A DNA stretch of 64,000 bases from the NCBI RefSeq assembly GCF_008369295.1, contig NZ_VOBG01000004.1:124001-188000 (forward strand), in the 5' to 3' direction. Position numbers and translations under genes: made by a program. The stretch is from Pseudomonas sp. ANT_H4. Lineage in GTDB: Bacteria; Pseudomonadota; Gammaproteobacteria; Pseudomonadales; Pseudomonadaceae. Positions within the stretch are counted from its first letter, which is position 1, and each line of letters opens with the position of its first letter. Below are positions 20,656 to 30,320 of the stretch, in pieces. The notes under the pieces are model-generated. The model was not told where the DNA came from. It worked only from the letters and a program-made list of their open reading frames with translations, and made no database searches.

Positions 20656-23055
20656 TCAAGCCGGCAACCGCTCGGCTTCCACACGATCCCTGCCCGCCTG
20701 TTTGGCCGCATACACGCCTGAATCCGCGCGCAACAGCAAGCCATCAATCCCTTCATCGACCCGCCAACTGGCAACCCCAAAGCTCGCCGTCACCGTGCCG
20801 ACGCGGGCCATGGGCACACGGCGCAGCGCTTGCCACAACTCAAGGGCCAGGCTGTAGGCCTGGGCGCCATCAGTGCTGGGGCACAGCACCATGAACTCCT
20901 CGCCTCCCAGGCGACAAAATACGTCACTGCGACGCAAGCGCAGACTGATGCGCCGACATAACTCCTGCAGCACCTCATCGCCTACCGCATGACCATACTG
21001 GTCATTGATACGCTTGAAGTGATCGATATCCAGCATGATCACCGCCAACGTTCCCGCAGTGCGTTCGACCCTGACCATCTCGGCCTTCAGGCGGTCCTGG
21101 AAGTAACGGCGGTTATGGATACCCGTAAGAGAGTCGGTGATGGACAGCGCCCGCAACTCTTCCTCCACGCGTTTGAGGTCGGAAATATCCGATACATAGC
21201 CATGCCACAGTGTGCCACCGCCCGGCAACTCTTCCGGGGTGGCCTCGCCACGAATCCAGCGCAGGCCCCGGCGCGGCAACTGCACCCGATACTCTTCGCG
21301 CCAATGGCTCATTTGCAGCGCTGACAACCGGATGGAGGCACGAACCCGTTCGGCATCCTGGGGATGAAGGCGTTCGAAGACTAGCTTTGCATCTTGCTGC
21401 AATAACCCCGGATCAATTTCATAGATGTCGCGAATACCATCACTGACGTAGATAAATCGCCAGTTGTCGTTGGGCTCCAGGGCGAACTGGAAAATCCCGC
21501 CGGGCACATGGGCACTGAGTTTCTTCAGCAAGCGATCGCGTGCCGCCAGCGCCTCATAGACGCGCTTTTGCTCAGTCACATCTAGGCAAATCGCCAGGTG
21601 GCCGATCCACAACCCATGGTCATCAAGCAATGCCGTCGCCAGCATATTCACCGTCAGTTGACTGCCATCCTTGCGCACCAGGGTCCACTCGCGGGATTCG
21701 TGCAGGCTGTCAGCGCCTTCCACCAGCATCGCCTGACTCGGCACGATCCGCTTTCCGAGCGCCTGGCTCAACTGGGTGGCGCGGACTTCCAACTCGGGCG
21801 CCAGGTGCAGGCTCTCAATGGTCAGATGATTGAGCACCTGCGCGGCCTCATACCCCAACATTTGCTCGGCCCCGGCGTTGAAGGTAGTGATGACGCCGCG
21901 CAGGTCAGTGGCAATAATCGCCACCTGAGTTGCTGCATTGAGCACGCTGCGCAATTGGCCGTGGGCATCGCGCAGCTCGTGCTCACGCTGGCGCAACTCG
22001 CCGGTACGTTGCTGTACCAGTTTCAACGCCCGCTGACGCTGGCTGACCAGCACGTAGAGCAAGGCGCTGAGCAGCAGGCTGAGCAGACTGCCCATTGTCA
22101 GGATGCTGATTGCCGAGGAATGGGTGGCCCGCTCGAATACCTGGCTGGGGCGCAGGCTCAAGGCGTAGACATGGTCGCCCAGGGTCAGACGGCGGATCGC
22201 CTCCAGATTGCCATCCCCCACGGCATTGTTCGATTCATACAATACCCGCTGTTGCGTGTCAGAAGTGTCGACAATCCGCATCACCAGGTTGTCTCGATCC
22301 GCCTTGGGCAATCCGTCGGCTACCAGTTGGCGCATGCTGATCACCGCCATCACGTAGCCATACGGTTCACTGGAGGGCATTTGGGCGGTGACCGGTGCAC
22401 TCACCGGCGCCACCAGCAGCACACCCATCGCGTAGGCCGGCTCCACGCCCACCAACTGCATGGGTTGCGACACGGCGATGGTGTCGGAACGTTGCGCACG
22501 CTCGACCACCGAACGTCGCAAAGGCTGGGCCAGCAGATCAAACCCCAGGGGCGAGCCAAGGAGACTCTGGGTCTGGCTGTACAACACCGGCACATATTCG
22601 TCCCGTTCGGTCGCTGGGACCAACGTGCCGGCCACGCTCAACTCACGAATGGCGAAACCCGCACCCCGCTGCCGGGTAACCTTTTGCTCAAACCCGGAGC
22701 GCTGATCGCGAAAAATCCGCGGCGCCCAGGAATAGGCACGCGCACGCAGCAGCAACGGCTGGGCGAAGCCATCGAACTCTTCGCGGGAGACATTATGAGA
22801 GTTGACGAAAAAGCGGCGCAGGCTGTCGAGGCGTTGCTCTTGGTCTTCGAAGCGCTCGTCCAGGCGGCTGTAGCGCTCGCTGACCAGCAACTTAAATTGC
22901 TGGCGAACCTGTTGCTGATAGAGATTGGATGCAGCCCACGCCACCACAGCTGTGAGCGCCAGCCCCACCAGCAGCACAACCAATGCCACCAGCCACGCCG
23001 ACGCCTGCTCGCTGATAAAGCCAAGAATTTTCGGGCGGACGGCATGCAACGGCAT
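20656..23055 (-). CDS. Membrane sensor diguanylate cyclase (CHASE-PAS-PAS-GGDEF)
   Basis: Predicted to make cyclic di-GMP in response to a periplasmic signal. The 799-residue chain has a first membrane segment (about 20-43), a periplasmic CHASE-type domain (about 45-310), and a second membrane segment (about 320-345). A short coiled coil follows, then two PAS/PAC modules (about 370-620) and a C-terminal GGDEF domain. The catalytic signature is GGEEF (in CRLGGEEFMVL), an active variant. RRSD lies five residues before it, the spacing of the inhibitory RxxD site. No EAL domain is present. The ATG at 23055 is used, though its ribosome site is weak. Confidence 0.9.
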   Translation of the reverse strand: MPLHAVRPKILGFISEQASAWLVALVVLLVGLALTAVVAWAASNLYQQQVRQQFKLLVSERYSRLDERFEDQEQRLDSLRRFFVNSHNVSREEFDGFAQPLLLRARAYSWAPRIFRDQRSGFEQKVTRQRGAGFAIRELSVAGTLVPATERDEYVPVLYSQTQSLLGSPLGFDLLAQPLRRSVVERAQRSDTIAVSQPMQLVGVEPAYAMGVLLVAPVSAPVTAQMPSSEPYGYVMAVISMRQLVADGLPKADRDNLVMRIVDTSDTQQRVLYESNNAVGDGNLEAIRRLTLGDHVYALSLRPSQVFERATHSSAISILTMGSLLSLLLSALLYVLVSQRQRALKLVQQRTGELRQREHELRDAHGQLRSVLNAATQVAIIATDLRGVITTFNAGAEQMLGYEAAQVLNHLTIESLHLAPELEVRATQLSQALGKRIVPSQAMLVEGADSLHESREWTLVRKDGSQLTVNMLATALLDDHGLWIGHLAICLDVTEQKRVYEALAARDRLLKKLSAHVPGGIFQFALEPNDNWRFIYVSDGIRDIYEIDPGLLQQDAKLVFERLHPQDAERVRASIRLSALQMSHWREEYRVQLPRRGLRWIRGEATPEELPGGGTLWHGYVSDISDLKRVEEELRALSITDSLTGIHNRRYFQDRLKAEMVRVERTAGTLAVIMLDIDHFKRINDQYGHAVGDEVLQELCRRISLRLRRSDVFCRLGGEEFMVLCPSTDGAQAYSLALELWQALRRVPMARVGTVTASFGVASWRVDEGIDGLLLRADSGVYAAKQAGRDRVEAERLPA

Positions 23056-23141
23056 AAGCAAAACTCAGAACGCCAGCGTGCAAGGGCGTCATTTTGGCTA
23101 GGAGTTAAGTTATAACCACCGAGTCCTGTTTTGACCAGCGC

Positions 23142-23181
23142 AAAAAAGCCGCGAGCTTGGAATAATCCAGGCTCGCGGCTT
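23142..23181 (-). terminator. Intrinsic terminator of rlmL
   Basis: On the minus strand AAGCCGCGAGC (181-171 of the 23 kb block) pairs perfectly with GCTCGCGGCTT (156-146), and a T-run (147-142) follows. It lies ten bases beyond the rlmL stop. Confidence 0.88.
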
Positions 23182-23190
23182 CAGGGTCGA

Positions 23191-25461
23191 TCAACGTGCG
23201 GTGATTTTCCAGGCACGGTGGATCTTGGCATTGCGCGCAAAATCCGGATCGATGGTTTTATCGCTGATTTCCTCGACGGCATAACGCTCGATGAGGTTCT
23301 CCTCCAACTGGAACTTGCGGAAGTTGTTGGAGAAATACAGCACACCACCTGGCGCCAGGCGAGCCATGGCCAGGTCGAGCAACTGCACGTGGTCGCGTTG
23401 TACGTCGAAGATACCTTCCATGCGCTTGGAGTTTGAGAAGGTCGGCGGGTCAATGAAGATCATGTCGAACTCATCGCGACTGGCTTCCAGCCAGGCCATC
23501 ACGTCACCCTGCTCCAGGCGGTTCTTGTCGGAGAAACCGTTGAGCGAGAGGTTGCGACGCGCCCAGTCCAGATAGGTTTTCGACAAGTCGACGCTGGTGG
23601 TGGTGCGCGCACCGCCCTTGGCCGCGTGCACACTGGCAGTGGCGGTGTAGCAATACAGGTTGAGGAAGCGTTTGCCTGCGGCCTCTTTCTGGATGCGCAT
23701 GCGCATAGGGCGGTGGTCGAGGAACAGGCCGGTGTCCAGGTAATCGGTCAGGTTGACCAGCAGCTTCACCCCGCCTTCGCTGACTTCGGTGAACTTGCCC
23801 TGGGCACTCTGGCGCTCGTACTGCTTAGTGCCACTTTGACGTTCGCGACGCTTGACCACCACGCGATTCTTGTCGATGCCCAGCGCTTGGGGAATGGCCG
23901 CCAGTGCATCGAACATCCGCGCAGAGGCTTTTTCCGGGTCGATGGACTTGGGCGCGACGTATTCCTGGACGTGGACCCAATCGTGGTACAGGTCGATGGC
24001 CATGGAGTATTCCGGCATGTCGGCATCGTACACACGGTAGCAATCAACGCCTTCGCGCTTGGCCCATTTGCCGAGCAACTTCAGGTTCTTCTGCAAACGG
24101 TTGGCGAACATCTGCCCGCCTTCGCTCAAGCGCGCCTGCTCAACGACCGGAGCCGGTGCTGGCACTGGCTTGATCGGATTACCGTTCTTGTTGTACTGGC
24201 GCTCTTGCGGCTCGGTCGGCGCCTGATCGTAGGCAGCTTGATCCCGCTCGGCCTGGCGTTGTTCCGGAGTACGGCGCTCGCCGGTGACGAACTGGTCCGG
24301 GGTGACCTTGATCAGCAGCAACTTGCACGGCAAGGCGCCGTTCCAGAATGAATACTGTTTGTGGCTGCGAATACCCATGCGCTTGCCCAGGTCCGGCGCG
24401 CCGGTGAACACCGCCGCTTCCCAACCCAAACAGGCCTGACGCAAGCGTTCACCGAGGTTCTGATAAAGGTACAACAGGCTAGCTTCATCACCCAGACGCT
24501 CGCCGTAGGGCGGGTTACAGATCACCAACCCTTTCTGGTTCTGGTCCGGGCGCGGCTCGAAGGTAGCGACTTCACCCTGATAAACCTTGATCCAGTGGCT
24601 CAGGCCAGCACGATCGATATTGTTACGAGCCGGCTGCATCAAGCGTGGGTCAGCCTCGTAACCGCGAATCCAGAGCGGTGGCTTGGCCATGCCGATGGCA
24701 GCACGCTCGCTGGCCTCTGTATGAAGCTTCTTCCACAGGGCTGGGACGTGGCCGAGCCAGGCGGTGAAGCCCCACAACTCACGGTTGAGGTTAGGGGCCA
24801 TGTCGGCGGCGATCATCGCGCCTTCCACCAGGAAGGTACCGACGCCGCACATCGGGTCAGTCAGCGCTCCGCCTTCGGCGGCAATGCGCGGCCAGCCGGA
24901 GCGGATCAGGATCGCTGCTGCCAGGTTTTCTTTCAGCGGCGCGGCGCCCTGCTGCAGGCGGTAACCGCGCTGGTGCAGGCTGTGGCCGGACAGGTCAAGA
25001 GAGAGAATCGCTTCGCCACGGTCCAGGCGCAGGTGAATACGTAGGTCCGGGTTGATCTTGTCGATGGACGGACGTTCGCCGGTCGGGGTGCGCAGCTTGT
25101 CGACAATCGCATCCTTGACCTTCAGCGCGCCGAAGTGGGTGTTGTCGATGCCCGAGCCATGGCCGCTGAACTCCACCGCCAGGGTGCCATCAGCAAGCAT
25201 GTGGTCTCCCCACTCGATATCCAGTACGCCGTAGTAAAGGTCCTCGGCGTCTTTCATAGGGAAGCGCTTGAGCACCAGCAACACGCGGTTGGCCAGACGG
25301 GACCAGAGGCACAGGCGATAAGCAGTCTCCATGTCGGCCATGCCGCGCACGGCTGAGGTGTGCTCGCGAGCCTCCTCAAGGCCAAGCCCGACGGCTTCCT
25401 CGATCAGCAAGCCTTCAAGGCCCTTGGGGCAAGTGAGGAAGATTTCGTAACGATCCGACAT
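23191..25461 (-). CDS. rlmL: Bifunctional 23S rRNA methyltransferase RlmKL
   Basis: Methylates 23S rRNA at G2445 (m2G, RlmL part) and G2069 (m7G, RlmK part). The 756-residue protein has an N-terminal THUMP domain (about 1-155), then the first SAM methyltransferase domain with the NPPY motif (LVICNPPYGERLG). A linker rich in Q, E and P follows. The second methyltransferase domain has VNLTDYLDTGLFLDHRP and the IDPPTFSNS motif. Length and order match the fused gammaproteobacterial enzyme. Confidence 0.95.
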   Translation of the reverse strand: MSDRYEIFLTCPKGLEGLLIEEAVGLGLEEAREHTSAVRGMADMETAYRLCLWSRLANRVLLVLKRFPMKDAEDLYYGVLDIEWGDHMLADGTLAVEFSGHGSGIDNTHFGALKVKDAIVDKLRTPTGERPSIDKINPDLRIHLRLDRGEAILSLDLSGHSLHQRGYRLQQGAAPLKENLAAAILIRSGWPRIAAEGGALTDPMCGVGTFLVEGAMIAADMAPNLNRELWGFTAWLGHVPALWKKLHTEASERAAIGMAKPPLWIRGYEADPRLMQPARNNIDRAGLSHWIKVYQGEVATFEPRPDQNQKGLVICNPPYGERLGDEASLLYLYQNLGERLRQACLGWEAAVFTGAPDLGKRMGIRSHKQYSFWNGALPCKLLLIKVTPDQFVTGERRTPEQRQAERDQAAYDQAPTEPQERQYNKNGNPIKPVPAPAPVVEQARLSEGGQMFANRLQKNLKLLGKWAKREGVDCYRVYDADMPEYSMAIDLYHDWVHVQEYVAPKSIDPEKASARMFDALAAIPQALGIDKNRVVVKRRERQSGTKQYERQSAQGKFTEVSEGGVKLLVNLTDYLDTGLFLDHRPMRMRIQKEAAGKRFLNLYCYTATASVHAAKGGARTTTSVDLSKTYLDWARRNLSLNGFSDKNRLEQGDVMAWLEASRDEFDMIFIDPPTFSNSKRMEGIFDVQRDHVQLLDLAMARLAPGGVLYFSNNFRKFQLEENLIERYAVEEISDKTIDPDFARNAKIHRAWKITAR

Positions 25462-25991
25462 GGGAATTCCAGGCTTTTCAGCAATAAGTAAACAGGCGAC
25501 GCATCGCCGGTTCAGTTTTCAATCAAGCGCTTTTCTTGAAGAGCGCTCGTGTGGCACGAATGTGCCGTCCCACCCCGGCTGCAGGCCCTTTGAGCCTATA
25601 TTGACGGGGCAGATCATGTATTTGATGCAACAAAAAGAAATATTCTTACCCTTCGTCGAATAACAACCGACTGCAACAGGTGGACATTCTCACTAAAGGA
25701 TTAAACCCATCCTCTTTGCAGGGCACATCATAGCTGGCTTTGGCCTGGAAAAGGGGCGAAAAGCCATCCCAGCTTATGGCCATAGCATCATTATCGTTAC
25801 GTCCTTATGACAAAACGATCATTGAATCCGTGTGACCTATTGGTTAGAACTCAATACAGGTTGGCGCTGCCACGGTGCCAACACTTAGCTCGCCACGCCG
25901 GCAGCGAGCGCACCAACGGCAGAAAAACTCTGCCCGGCCTCAGACGAGGTTGAAGGATATCAAGACAGTCAACAAGTGAGGGAAACACCCT
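25462..25991. other. 530-base gap upstream of rmf, no gene seen
   Basis: No convincing reading frame is present. Near the rlmL side there are short AT-rich stretches. Near 25859-25881 an inverted repeat (GTTGGC ... GCCAAC) and, just after, GC-rich repeats (CTCGCCACGCCGGCAGCGAG) could form structure in a long rmf leader. GAGGG lies about ten bases before the rmf ATG. A small RNA cannot be excluded but nothing specific supports one. Confidence 0.4.
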
Positions 25992-26207
25992 ATGAGAAGA
26001 CTTAAGCGTGATCCGTTGGAAAGAGCATTTTTACGCGGATATCAGTATGGCGTTCATGGCAAATCCCGTGAGCTTTGCCCATTTACTCTACCGTCGGTAC
26101 GCCAAGCCTGGATCAACGGCTGGCGAGAAGGACGTGGCGACAACTGGGACGGTATGACCGGCACTGCGGGGATCCACAGGCTCAACGAACTTCACGCCGT
26201 CGGCTAA
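25992..26207 (+). CDS. rmf: Ribosome modulation factor
   Basis: A basic 71-residue protein that dimerises 70S ribosomes into inactive 100S particles in stationary phase. The N-terminal half (MRRLKRDPLERAFLRGYQYG) and the middle (QAWINGWREGRGDNWDG) match the family, with a short C-terminal tail. It is monocistronic, with a long upstream region and a strong terminator downstream. Growth-phase or stress control is expected for the family. Confidence 0.96.
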   Translation: MRRLKRDPLERAFLRGYQYGVHGKSRELCPFTLPSVRQAWINGWREGRGDNWDGMTGTAGIHRLNELHAVG

Positions 26208-26289
26208 TCAGGGCACTTAATTCCGACACCACCTTGAATATGTAACGACTTAACCACGCACGCCCCATCAGGGCGGCGGGCTTCGGCCC

Positions 26290-26316
26290 AAGGGCTCCTT
26301 CGAGGAGCCCTTTTTT
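26290..26316. terminator. Bidirectional terminator between rmf and pyrD
   Basis: GGGCTCC (26292-26298) pairs with GGAGCCC (26304-26310) around a TTCG-type loop, extended by flanking A/T pairs and followed by six T. The minus strand also has a T-poor but AA-flanked copy, so it can serve the convergent pyrD as well. Confidence 0.9.
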
Positions 26317-26322
26317 ATGCCT

Positions 26323-27348
26323 TCAGTTTCGTGGTAATGCTGCGATCGCATCCACTGACTGGCGAATCAGTGCCGGCCCCTTGTAGATAAAACCGGAATA
26401 CAGCTGCACAAGGCTCGCGCCAGCAGCAATTTTCTCAGCGGCGTGCTTGCCTTCGGTGATGCCGCCGACAGCAATGATCGGCAACCGCCCCGCCAGTTCG
26501 GCCGCCAGCACCTTGACGATATGGGTACTTTGGTCGCGCACCGGCGCACCGGAAAGCCCACCGGCCTCATCACCGTGGGCCAGGCCTTCGACACCGACGC
26601 GGCTCAGGGTGGTGTTGGTGGCGATCACCGCGTCCATCCCCGATTCCAGCAGGGCCTGGGCCACCAGTACGGTTTCTTCGTCACTCATGTCCGGAGCGAT
26701 CTTGATCGCCAATGGCACCCGTTTGCCATGACGCACGGCCAGGTCTTCCTGACGCTGGCGCAAGGCTTCGAGCAGTTGCTTGAGAGCGTCACCGAATTGC
26801 AGGCTGCGCAAGCCCGGAGTATTGGGCGAACTGACATTGACCGTGACATAGCTGGCATGGGCGTAAACCTTGTCCAGGCAGATCAGGTAGTCATCCACGG
26901 CACGTTCCACGGGCGTATCGAAGTTCTTGCCGATATTGATACCCAGGATACCCTTGTACTTCGCGGCTTGAACCCGCGACAGCAGGTGATCAACGCCAAG
27001 GTTATTGAAGCCCATGCGATTGATGATCGCCTCGGCTTCCGGCAGGCGGAAAATCCGTGGTTTGGGGTTACCCGGCTGCGGCCGAGGCGTGACGGTGCCG
27101 ATTTCGACGAAACCAAACCCCAACTGGGCAAAGCCGTCGATGGCCGCACCGTTTTTGTCCAGGCCTGCGGCCAGCCCTACCGGGTTGGGGAAGTCGAGCC
27201 CCATCACCGAGACCGGCATCTTCGTCGGCGCCTTGCACACCAGGCCATTGAGCCCCAGGCGGCCACCGGCACCGATCAGGTCCAGGGACAGATCGTGGGA
27301 GGTTTCCGGAGAAAGTTTGAACAACAGCTGGCGGGCCAGGGTATACAT
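26323..27348 (-). CDS. pyrD: Dihydroorotate dehydrogenase (quinone), class 2
   Basis: Oxidises dihydroorotate to orotate in pyrimidine synthesis, passing electrons to membrane quinones. The 341-residue FMN barrel has the N-terminal helix [12 protein letters not shown] for membrane contact, [17 protein letters not shown], the [11 protein letters not shown] loop with the catalytic serine, and the GGITEG phosphate-binding end. An upstream extension of 32 residues is rejected because MYTLARQ is the normal family start. Confidence 0.96.
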   Translation of the reverse strand: MYTLARQLLFKLSPETSHDLSLDLIGAGGRLGLNGLVCKAPTKMPVSVMGLDFPNPVGLAAGLDKNGAAIDGFAQLGFGFVEIGTVTPRPQPGNPKPRIFRLPEAEAIINRMGFNNLGVDHLLSRVQAAKYKGILGINIGKNFDTPVERAVDDYLICLDKVYAHASYVTVNVSSPNTPGLRSLQFGDALKQLLEALRQRQEDLAVRHGKRVPLAIKIAPDMSDEETVLVAQALLESGMDAVIATNTTLSRVGVEGLAHGDEAGGLSGAPVRDQSTHIVKVLAAELAGRLPIIAVGGITEGKHAAEKIAAGASLVQLYSGFIYKGPALIRQSVDAIAALPRN

Positions 27349-27440
27349 GGGCGGGCTTGACTCGGATGGCGGCGGAAGGTGGCGCCGATTATAGCCGGGG
27401 TGACGGGGTGCGCGCGAGGCGAGGCGCACAGGTAGCACGA

Positions 27441-27905
27441 TCATCCGTTACGCGCGGCCATCAACTCTTCGTAGCGCGTCCAGATTTTTTGCGCATAACG
27501 AAGCCGCAGCGCCTCCCGGTGAGCGCCCTCCCCAGCGCCGACATTGTAGGAGCCCACCGCCGTCCAGTTGTAGCCAAACTGCTTGATAAAGTCAGCGAGA
27601 ATGGAGGCCGCCACTTCTACCGACAGGCAAGGCTCACCCAGTAACCGCTGTTCGGTGATGCCTTGCTTGAGCAGGCGCGGTAGATGAATGCTGTTGATCT
27701 GCATCAGGCCAATATCACGGGAGCCATTGTTGTTGCTGTAATTCATGGCCTCGGCTCGATAACCGGACTCTACGGCAGCAATGGCCTGCAACAACTCCGG
27801 TTCTATATCATATTGGCTCGCAGCTTCGGTCCAGCAGTAAGCCTTAGCCTGACTCGACACGGCCAGAGCAACCAGCAGCATAACCTTGCTCCAGGCCCTC
27901 TTCAT
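27441..27905 (-). CDS. IagB-like lytic transglycosylase
   Basis: The 154-residue protein has a signal peptide (about 1-22, ending SQAKA) and an SLT domain: catalytic glutamate E46 in [10 protein letters not shown], then GLMQIN and the late [10 protein letters not shown]. Such small enzymes (IagB, IpgF, BfpH) open the peptidoglycan for type III secretion or pili. It overlaps the upstream regulator by four bases (ATGA), the same hilA-iagB order known in the Salmonella SPI-1 locus. Start 27905 is chosen at that overlap. No other secretion-apparatus gene is nearby except the secretin. Confidence 0.83.
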   Translation of the reverse strand: MKRAWSKVMLLVALAVSSQAKAYCWTEAASQYDIEPELLQAIAAVESGYRAEAMNYSNNNGSRDIGLMQINSIHLPRLLKQGITEQRLLGEPCLSVEVAASILADFIKQFGYNWTAVGSYNVGAGEGAHREALRLRYAQKIWTRYEELMAARNG

Positions 27906-28321
27906 GTCAGACCGCCCCAATTACTCTCCTGCCCACAGGCAGAGCACACGTGAATGGCGATGCCAGGACCAGCAAGTGTTTGGCCAGGCACGTCAACCAC
28001 CACTACCGGACAGCTGAAGCGATAGCCCTTGCCATATACCGTCGTGATAAATCCCTTGTTGTCCTTGAGGTGCTTGCGCAACGAATAGATACAGCGGGTC
28101 AGGGACTCCTCAGCGACTTCGCCATGGGGCCAGACCCGTTCCAGCAAACGATCCTTGGTGACCAGCACGCCCGCCGAGGCGAGCAACAGGCGCAATACAT
28201 GCCATTCCTTGGGAGGCAATTGAATATCCGAGCCATCGCCTGTCAGCCTGCCGTCACCCTGTAGCGTCCAGTGCCCAAAAGCCAAAGAGACGGACGTCAA
28301 ACCATCAACCACGCCGACCAT
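27902..28321 (-). CDS. HilA-like winged-helix regulator (short form)
   Basis: A 139-residue protein consisting mainly of an OmpR/PhoB-type DNA-binding domain: LPPKEWHVLRLLL, then ESLTRCIYSLRKHL for the recognition helix region and TVYGKGYRF for the wing. There is no receiver domain, and no TPR region such as HilA carries, so it is much shorter than HilA. A CSACGQ cysteine pair lies close to the C terminus. AGAGG precedes the ATG by about seven bases. Position before an IagB-like gene and after an InvG-like secretin suggests descent from an SPI-1-type locus. Current targets are unknown. Confidence 0.75.
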   Translation of the reverse strand: MVGVVDGLTSVSLAFGHWTLQGDGRLTGDGSDIQLPPKEWHVLRLLLASAGVLVTKDRLLERVWPHGEVAEESLTRCIYSLRKHLKDNKGFITTVYGKGYRFSCPVVVVDVPGQTLAGPGIAIHVCSACGQESNWGGLT

Positions 28322-28618
28322 TCAAACCTCTGCACCTGCCTACGGACATTCACGGCTCCTTAATTTCAGCATTGCCCCACTAGGGATGACGCGACTATAG
28401 AAACCTGCTCCCTGGAACACCGTAGGCAAAAGCCCATAAACTCAAGGAGTTCTGGACACAACCTGTAAGACGTTTCGATACAAGCAGCACGCAACCCCGG
28501 TAGACCTTCTTGGGAGCGAGCGCACAGAAGGCGCTCTCCGAGTGCACCTGTCATTGGTGAACGAGGTTGCACAGTTCTTCAACGCGGCTCAAAAATTCAG
28601 TGAAAAAAGCGCCTGATT
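28322..28618 (-). promoter_or_regulatory. Gap between secretin and regulator genes
   Basis: About 297 bases with no supported gene. A 68-codon frame on the minus strand (28366-28572) lacks family-like features and a clear ribosome site. The region probably holds the promoter for the regulator-transglycosylase pair; no specific element could be assigned. Confidence 0.35.
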
Positions 28619-30124
28619 TCATTGCTCGAACGAGCGAGTGAAGGTGCCTTGTACGTGCTCGTATTGAGCAGCCGTCAGCGGCGGCGGACTCCCCTGCCCG
28701 GTCGCGGTCTTAAGTTCGTCACCCACGGCCTGGGCCTGGATCAAAAACAGACGCACACTGTTGGTCATTGGCCCGTCGTAGCGACCGAACATGGCACTAC
28801 GCTTTGCAGCCTCGCCATCACGCCGAAAACTGCCCAGCAACAGGCGCTTGCCCTGGGCCACACGGACGACGGTATTGATGCCTACACGCCCAACCGCCGC
28901 CGATGCCCCATCGCGACCACCAACCTTTCCTATCTGGCGGCCATCCTCAATGGTGAGCAGCATCTCGATTTCGTTCGCCTCGGCGAAGCGCGGCAGGACG
29001 CTGACCTGTGTGCCATGGTTGATCGGCTGCCACTCATCGCTGTCCTCAGCAGATCGGGGCAGATAAAGGGTCTGGTTGTCATGGAAAACCGCCGGCACAT
29101 TCTCCTGGGTCAGAATCACCGGCAACGCCACCACCCTTGCTCGCCGACGACGCTCCAGTGCCTGAACCCGTGCCATGAAAGCGCGGTCCTCAACGGGCGC
29201 CAGCACGCGACTCACTTGCCGCTGCGTGTCCGGCCCCTTGCCATCGCCGTCCGGGGCCATGCCCATTTGCTCGAATTCATGTCGATCCACGTCCACCAGC
29301 CATAGCGACACCTCAACCGAACGCTTGGGCACGTCCAGCTCCGCCACCAGACTCTCTAAAAAGCGCACTTGCGCAGGCATCCCCTTGATCAGCAGGCTGT
29401 TGGTGTCCGGGTAAGCCATCACTGAAATGTTTTTGTCGGCCAGCAACCCTGACTGCAGCGAACGACCTGGGGCGACATTCTTCTGCTCGGTAGCCAGCAG
29501 TTTTCCGATCATCGTGGCCATTCCCGGCACGGTGATCTGTTCACTTCCCATGTCGTACTGACGATCGGCGACATGGGTATTAAGCACCTGAACCACGCCG
29601 ATTTTCTGAGGCCCCATGCGCAACTCGGCACGCTGCCTGTCCATCAACTGGGCCAGGCGCAGCACCTGATCGACGTAGTTGGGTGGCCCGGAAACATAAA
29701 ACATCCGTGCGCCCCCCTCGCGAAGGGGATAACGCGCCTCGCTGAGACCCGTCCGCCGCATGAACGCACGCAACATGTCGACCGAGATGTGCCGCAGGCT
29801 GACCACCGCGCTTTTTGCCTCGCTGACGTCGTAGAGATAGAGCACCTGACCGTCGCTGTACCAGATCAACCCTTGCTGCAGGGCAACTTCCTCAAGGGTG
29901 CGTTGCACAGGATCGAAATCGTACTGCCCGGTGATTCGTTTGCCAGACGCCGTCTTGCTGACAACGATGGGTTGGCCCAATGGCACTGACAACTCGGTAA
30001 AAAAAGCCTGCAGGCTTTCATCATGCGCCTGATAAACCTCGCCCAAGGCAGGCGCACTGCCCAGCATCAGCAGGCAGCAGAGCAACCACCGTCGCGAGTC
30101 TAGGCATACGGTCAGGCGGTACAT
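28619..30124 (-). CDS. InvG/SctC-type type III secretion outer-membrane secretin
   Basis: The 501-residue product has a signal peptide (about 1-28, LLCCLLMLGSAPALG). N0 and N1-type ring domains follow (LSVPLGQPIVVSKTASGKRITGQYDF; VSLRHISVDMLRAFMRR with MFYVSGPPNYVDQVLRLAQLMD). The linker has VMAYPDTNSLLIKGMPAQVRFLESLVAELD, and the C-terminal secretin core has TQVSVLPRFAEANEIEMLLTIEDG. This order fits EscC/YscC/HrcC/InvG secretins. It is somewhat shorter than InvG. No other ring, export or needle gene is present, so it is either a relic or a part used by another system. Confidence 0.85.
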   Translation of the reverse strand: MYRLTVCLDSRRWLLCCLLMLGSAPALGEVYQAHDESLQAFFTELSVPLGQPIVVSKTASGKRITGQYDFDPVQRTLEEVALQQGLIWYSDGQVLYLYDVSEAKSAVVSLRHISVDMLRAFMRRTGLSEARYPLREGGARMFYVSGPPNYVDQVLRLAQLMDRQRAELRMGPQKIGVVQVLNTHVADRQYDMGSEQITVPGMATMIGKLLATEQKNVAPGRSLQSGLLADKNISVMAYPDTNSLLIKGMPAQVRFLESLVAELDVPKRSVEVSLWLVDVDRHEFEQMGMAPDGDGKGPDTQRQVSRVLAPVEDRAFMARVQALERRRRARVVALPVILTQENVPAVFHDNQTLYLPRSAEDSDEWQPINHGTQVSVLPRFAEANEIEMLLTIEDGRQIGKVGGRDGASAAVGRVGINTVVRVAQGKRLLLGSFRRDGEAAKRSAMFGRYDGPMTNSVRLFLIQAQAVGDELKTATGQGSPPPLTAAQYEHVQGTFTRSFEQ

Positions 30125-30287
30125 CAGGGAAGCCGACCCGAGAGCCGGCTGTAGATCTTTGCTGCAAAGTGATCGAGGTACACGCGGGGGTTCCTGAGCG
30201 GCCTGGCATTAGGGAGCGGCCATAGTGAAAGGCCTCCGACCTGCAATCTTGATGGGAAGTTGATCAAGCCCCCCCGAACATGCGCCG

Positions 30288-30302
30288 TGGCATGTGCCTT
30301 GC
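30288..30302 (+). promoter_or_regulatory. Sigma-54 promoter of nasS-nasT
   Basis: TGGCAT-gtgcc-TTGC places GG (289-290) twelve bases from GC (301-302), matching the -24/-12 pattern TGGCAC-N5-TTGC with one mismatch. The predicted start is near 30314, just before the first leader hairpin. NtrC-type activation under nitrogen limitation would fit. Confidence 0.65.
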
Positions 30303-30320
30303 TTTGCGTAAGTCATCGCA

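Noticed and set aside
21598..23115. Plus-strand frame of 505 codons opposite the diguanylate cyclase gene
   Set aside because: Antisense shadow rich in H and Q, with no recognisable domain.
28366..28572. 68-codon minus-strand frame between the secretin and HilA-like genes, as a possible T3SS chaperone
   Set aside because: It has several scattered cysteines, no chaperone-like acidic helices and no good ribosome site.
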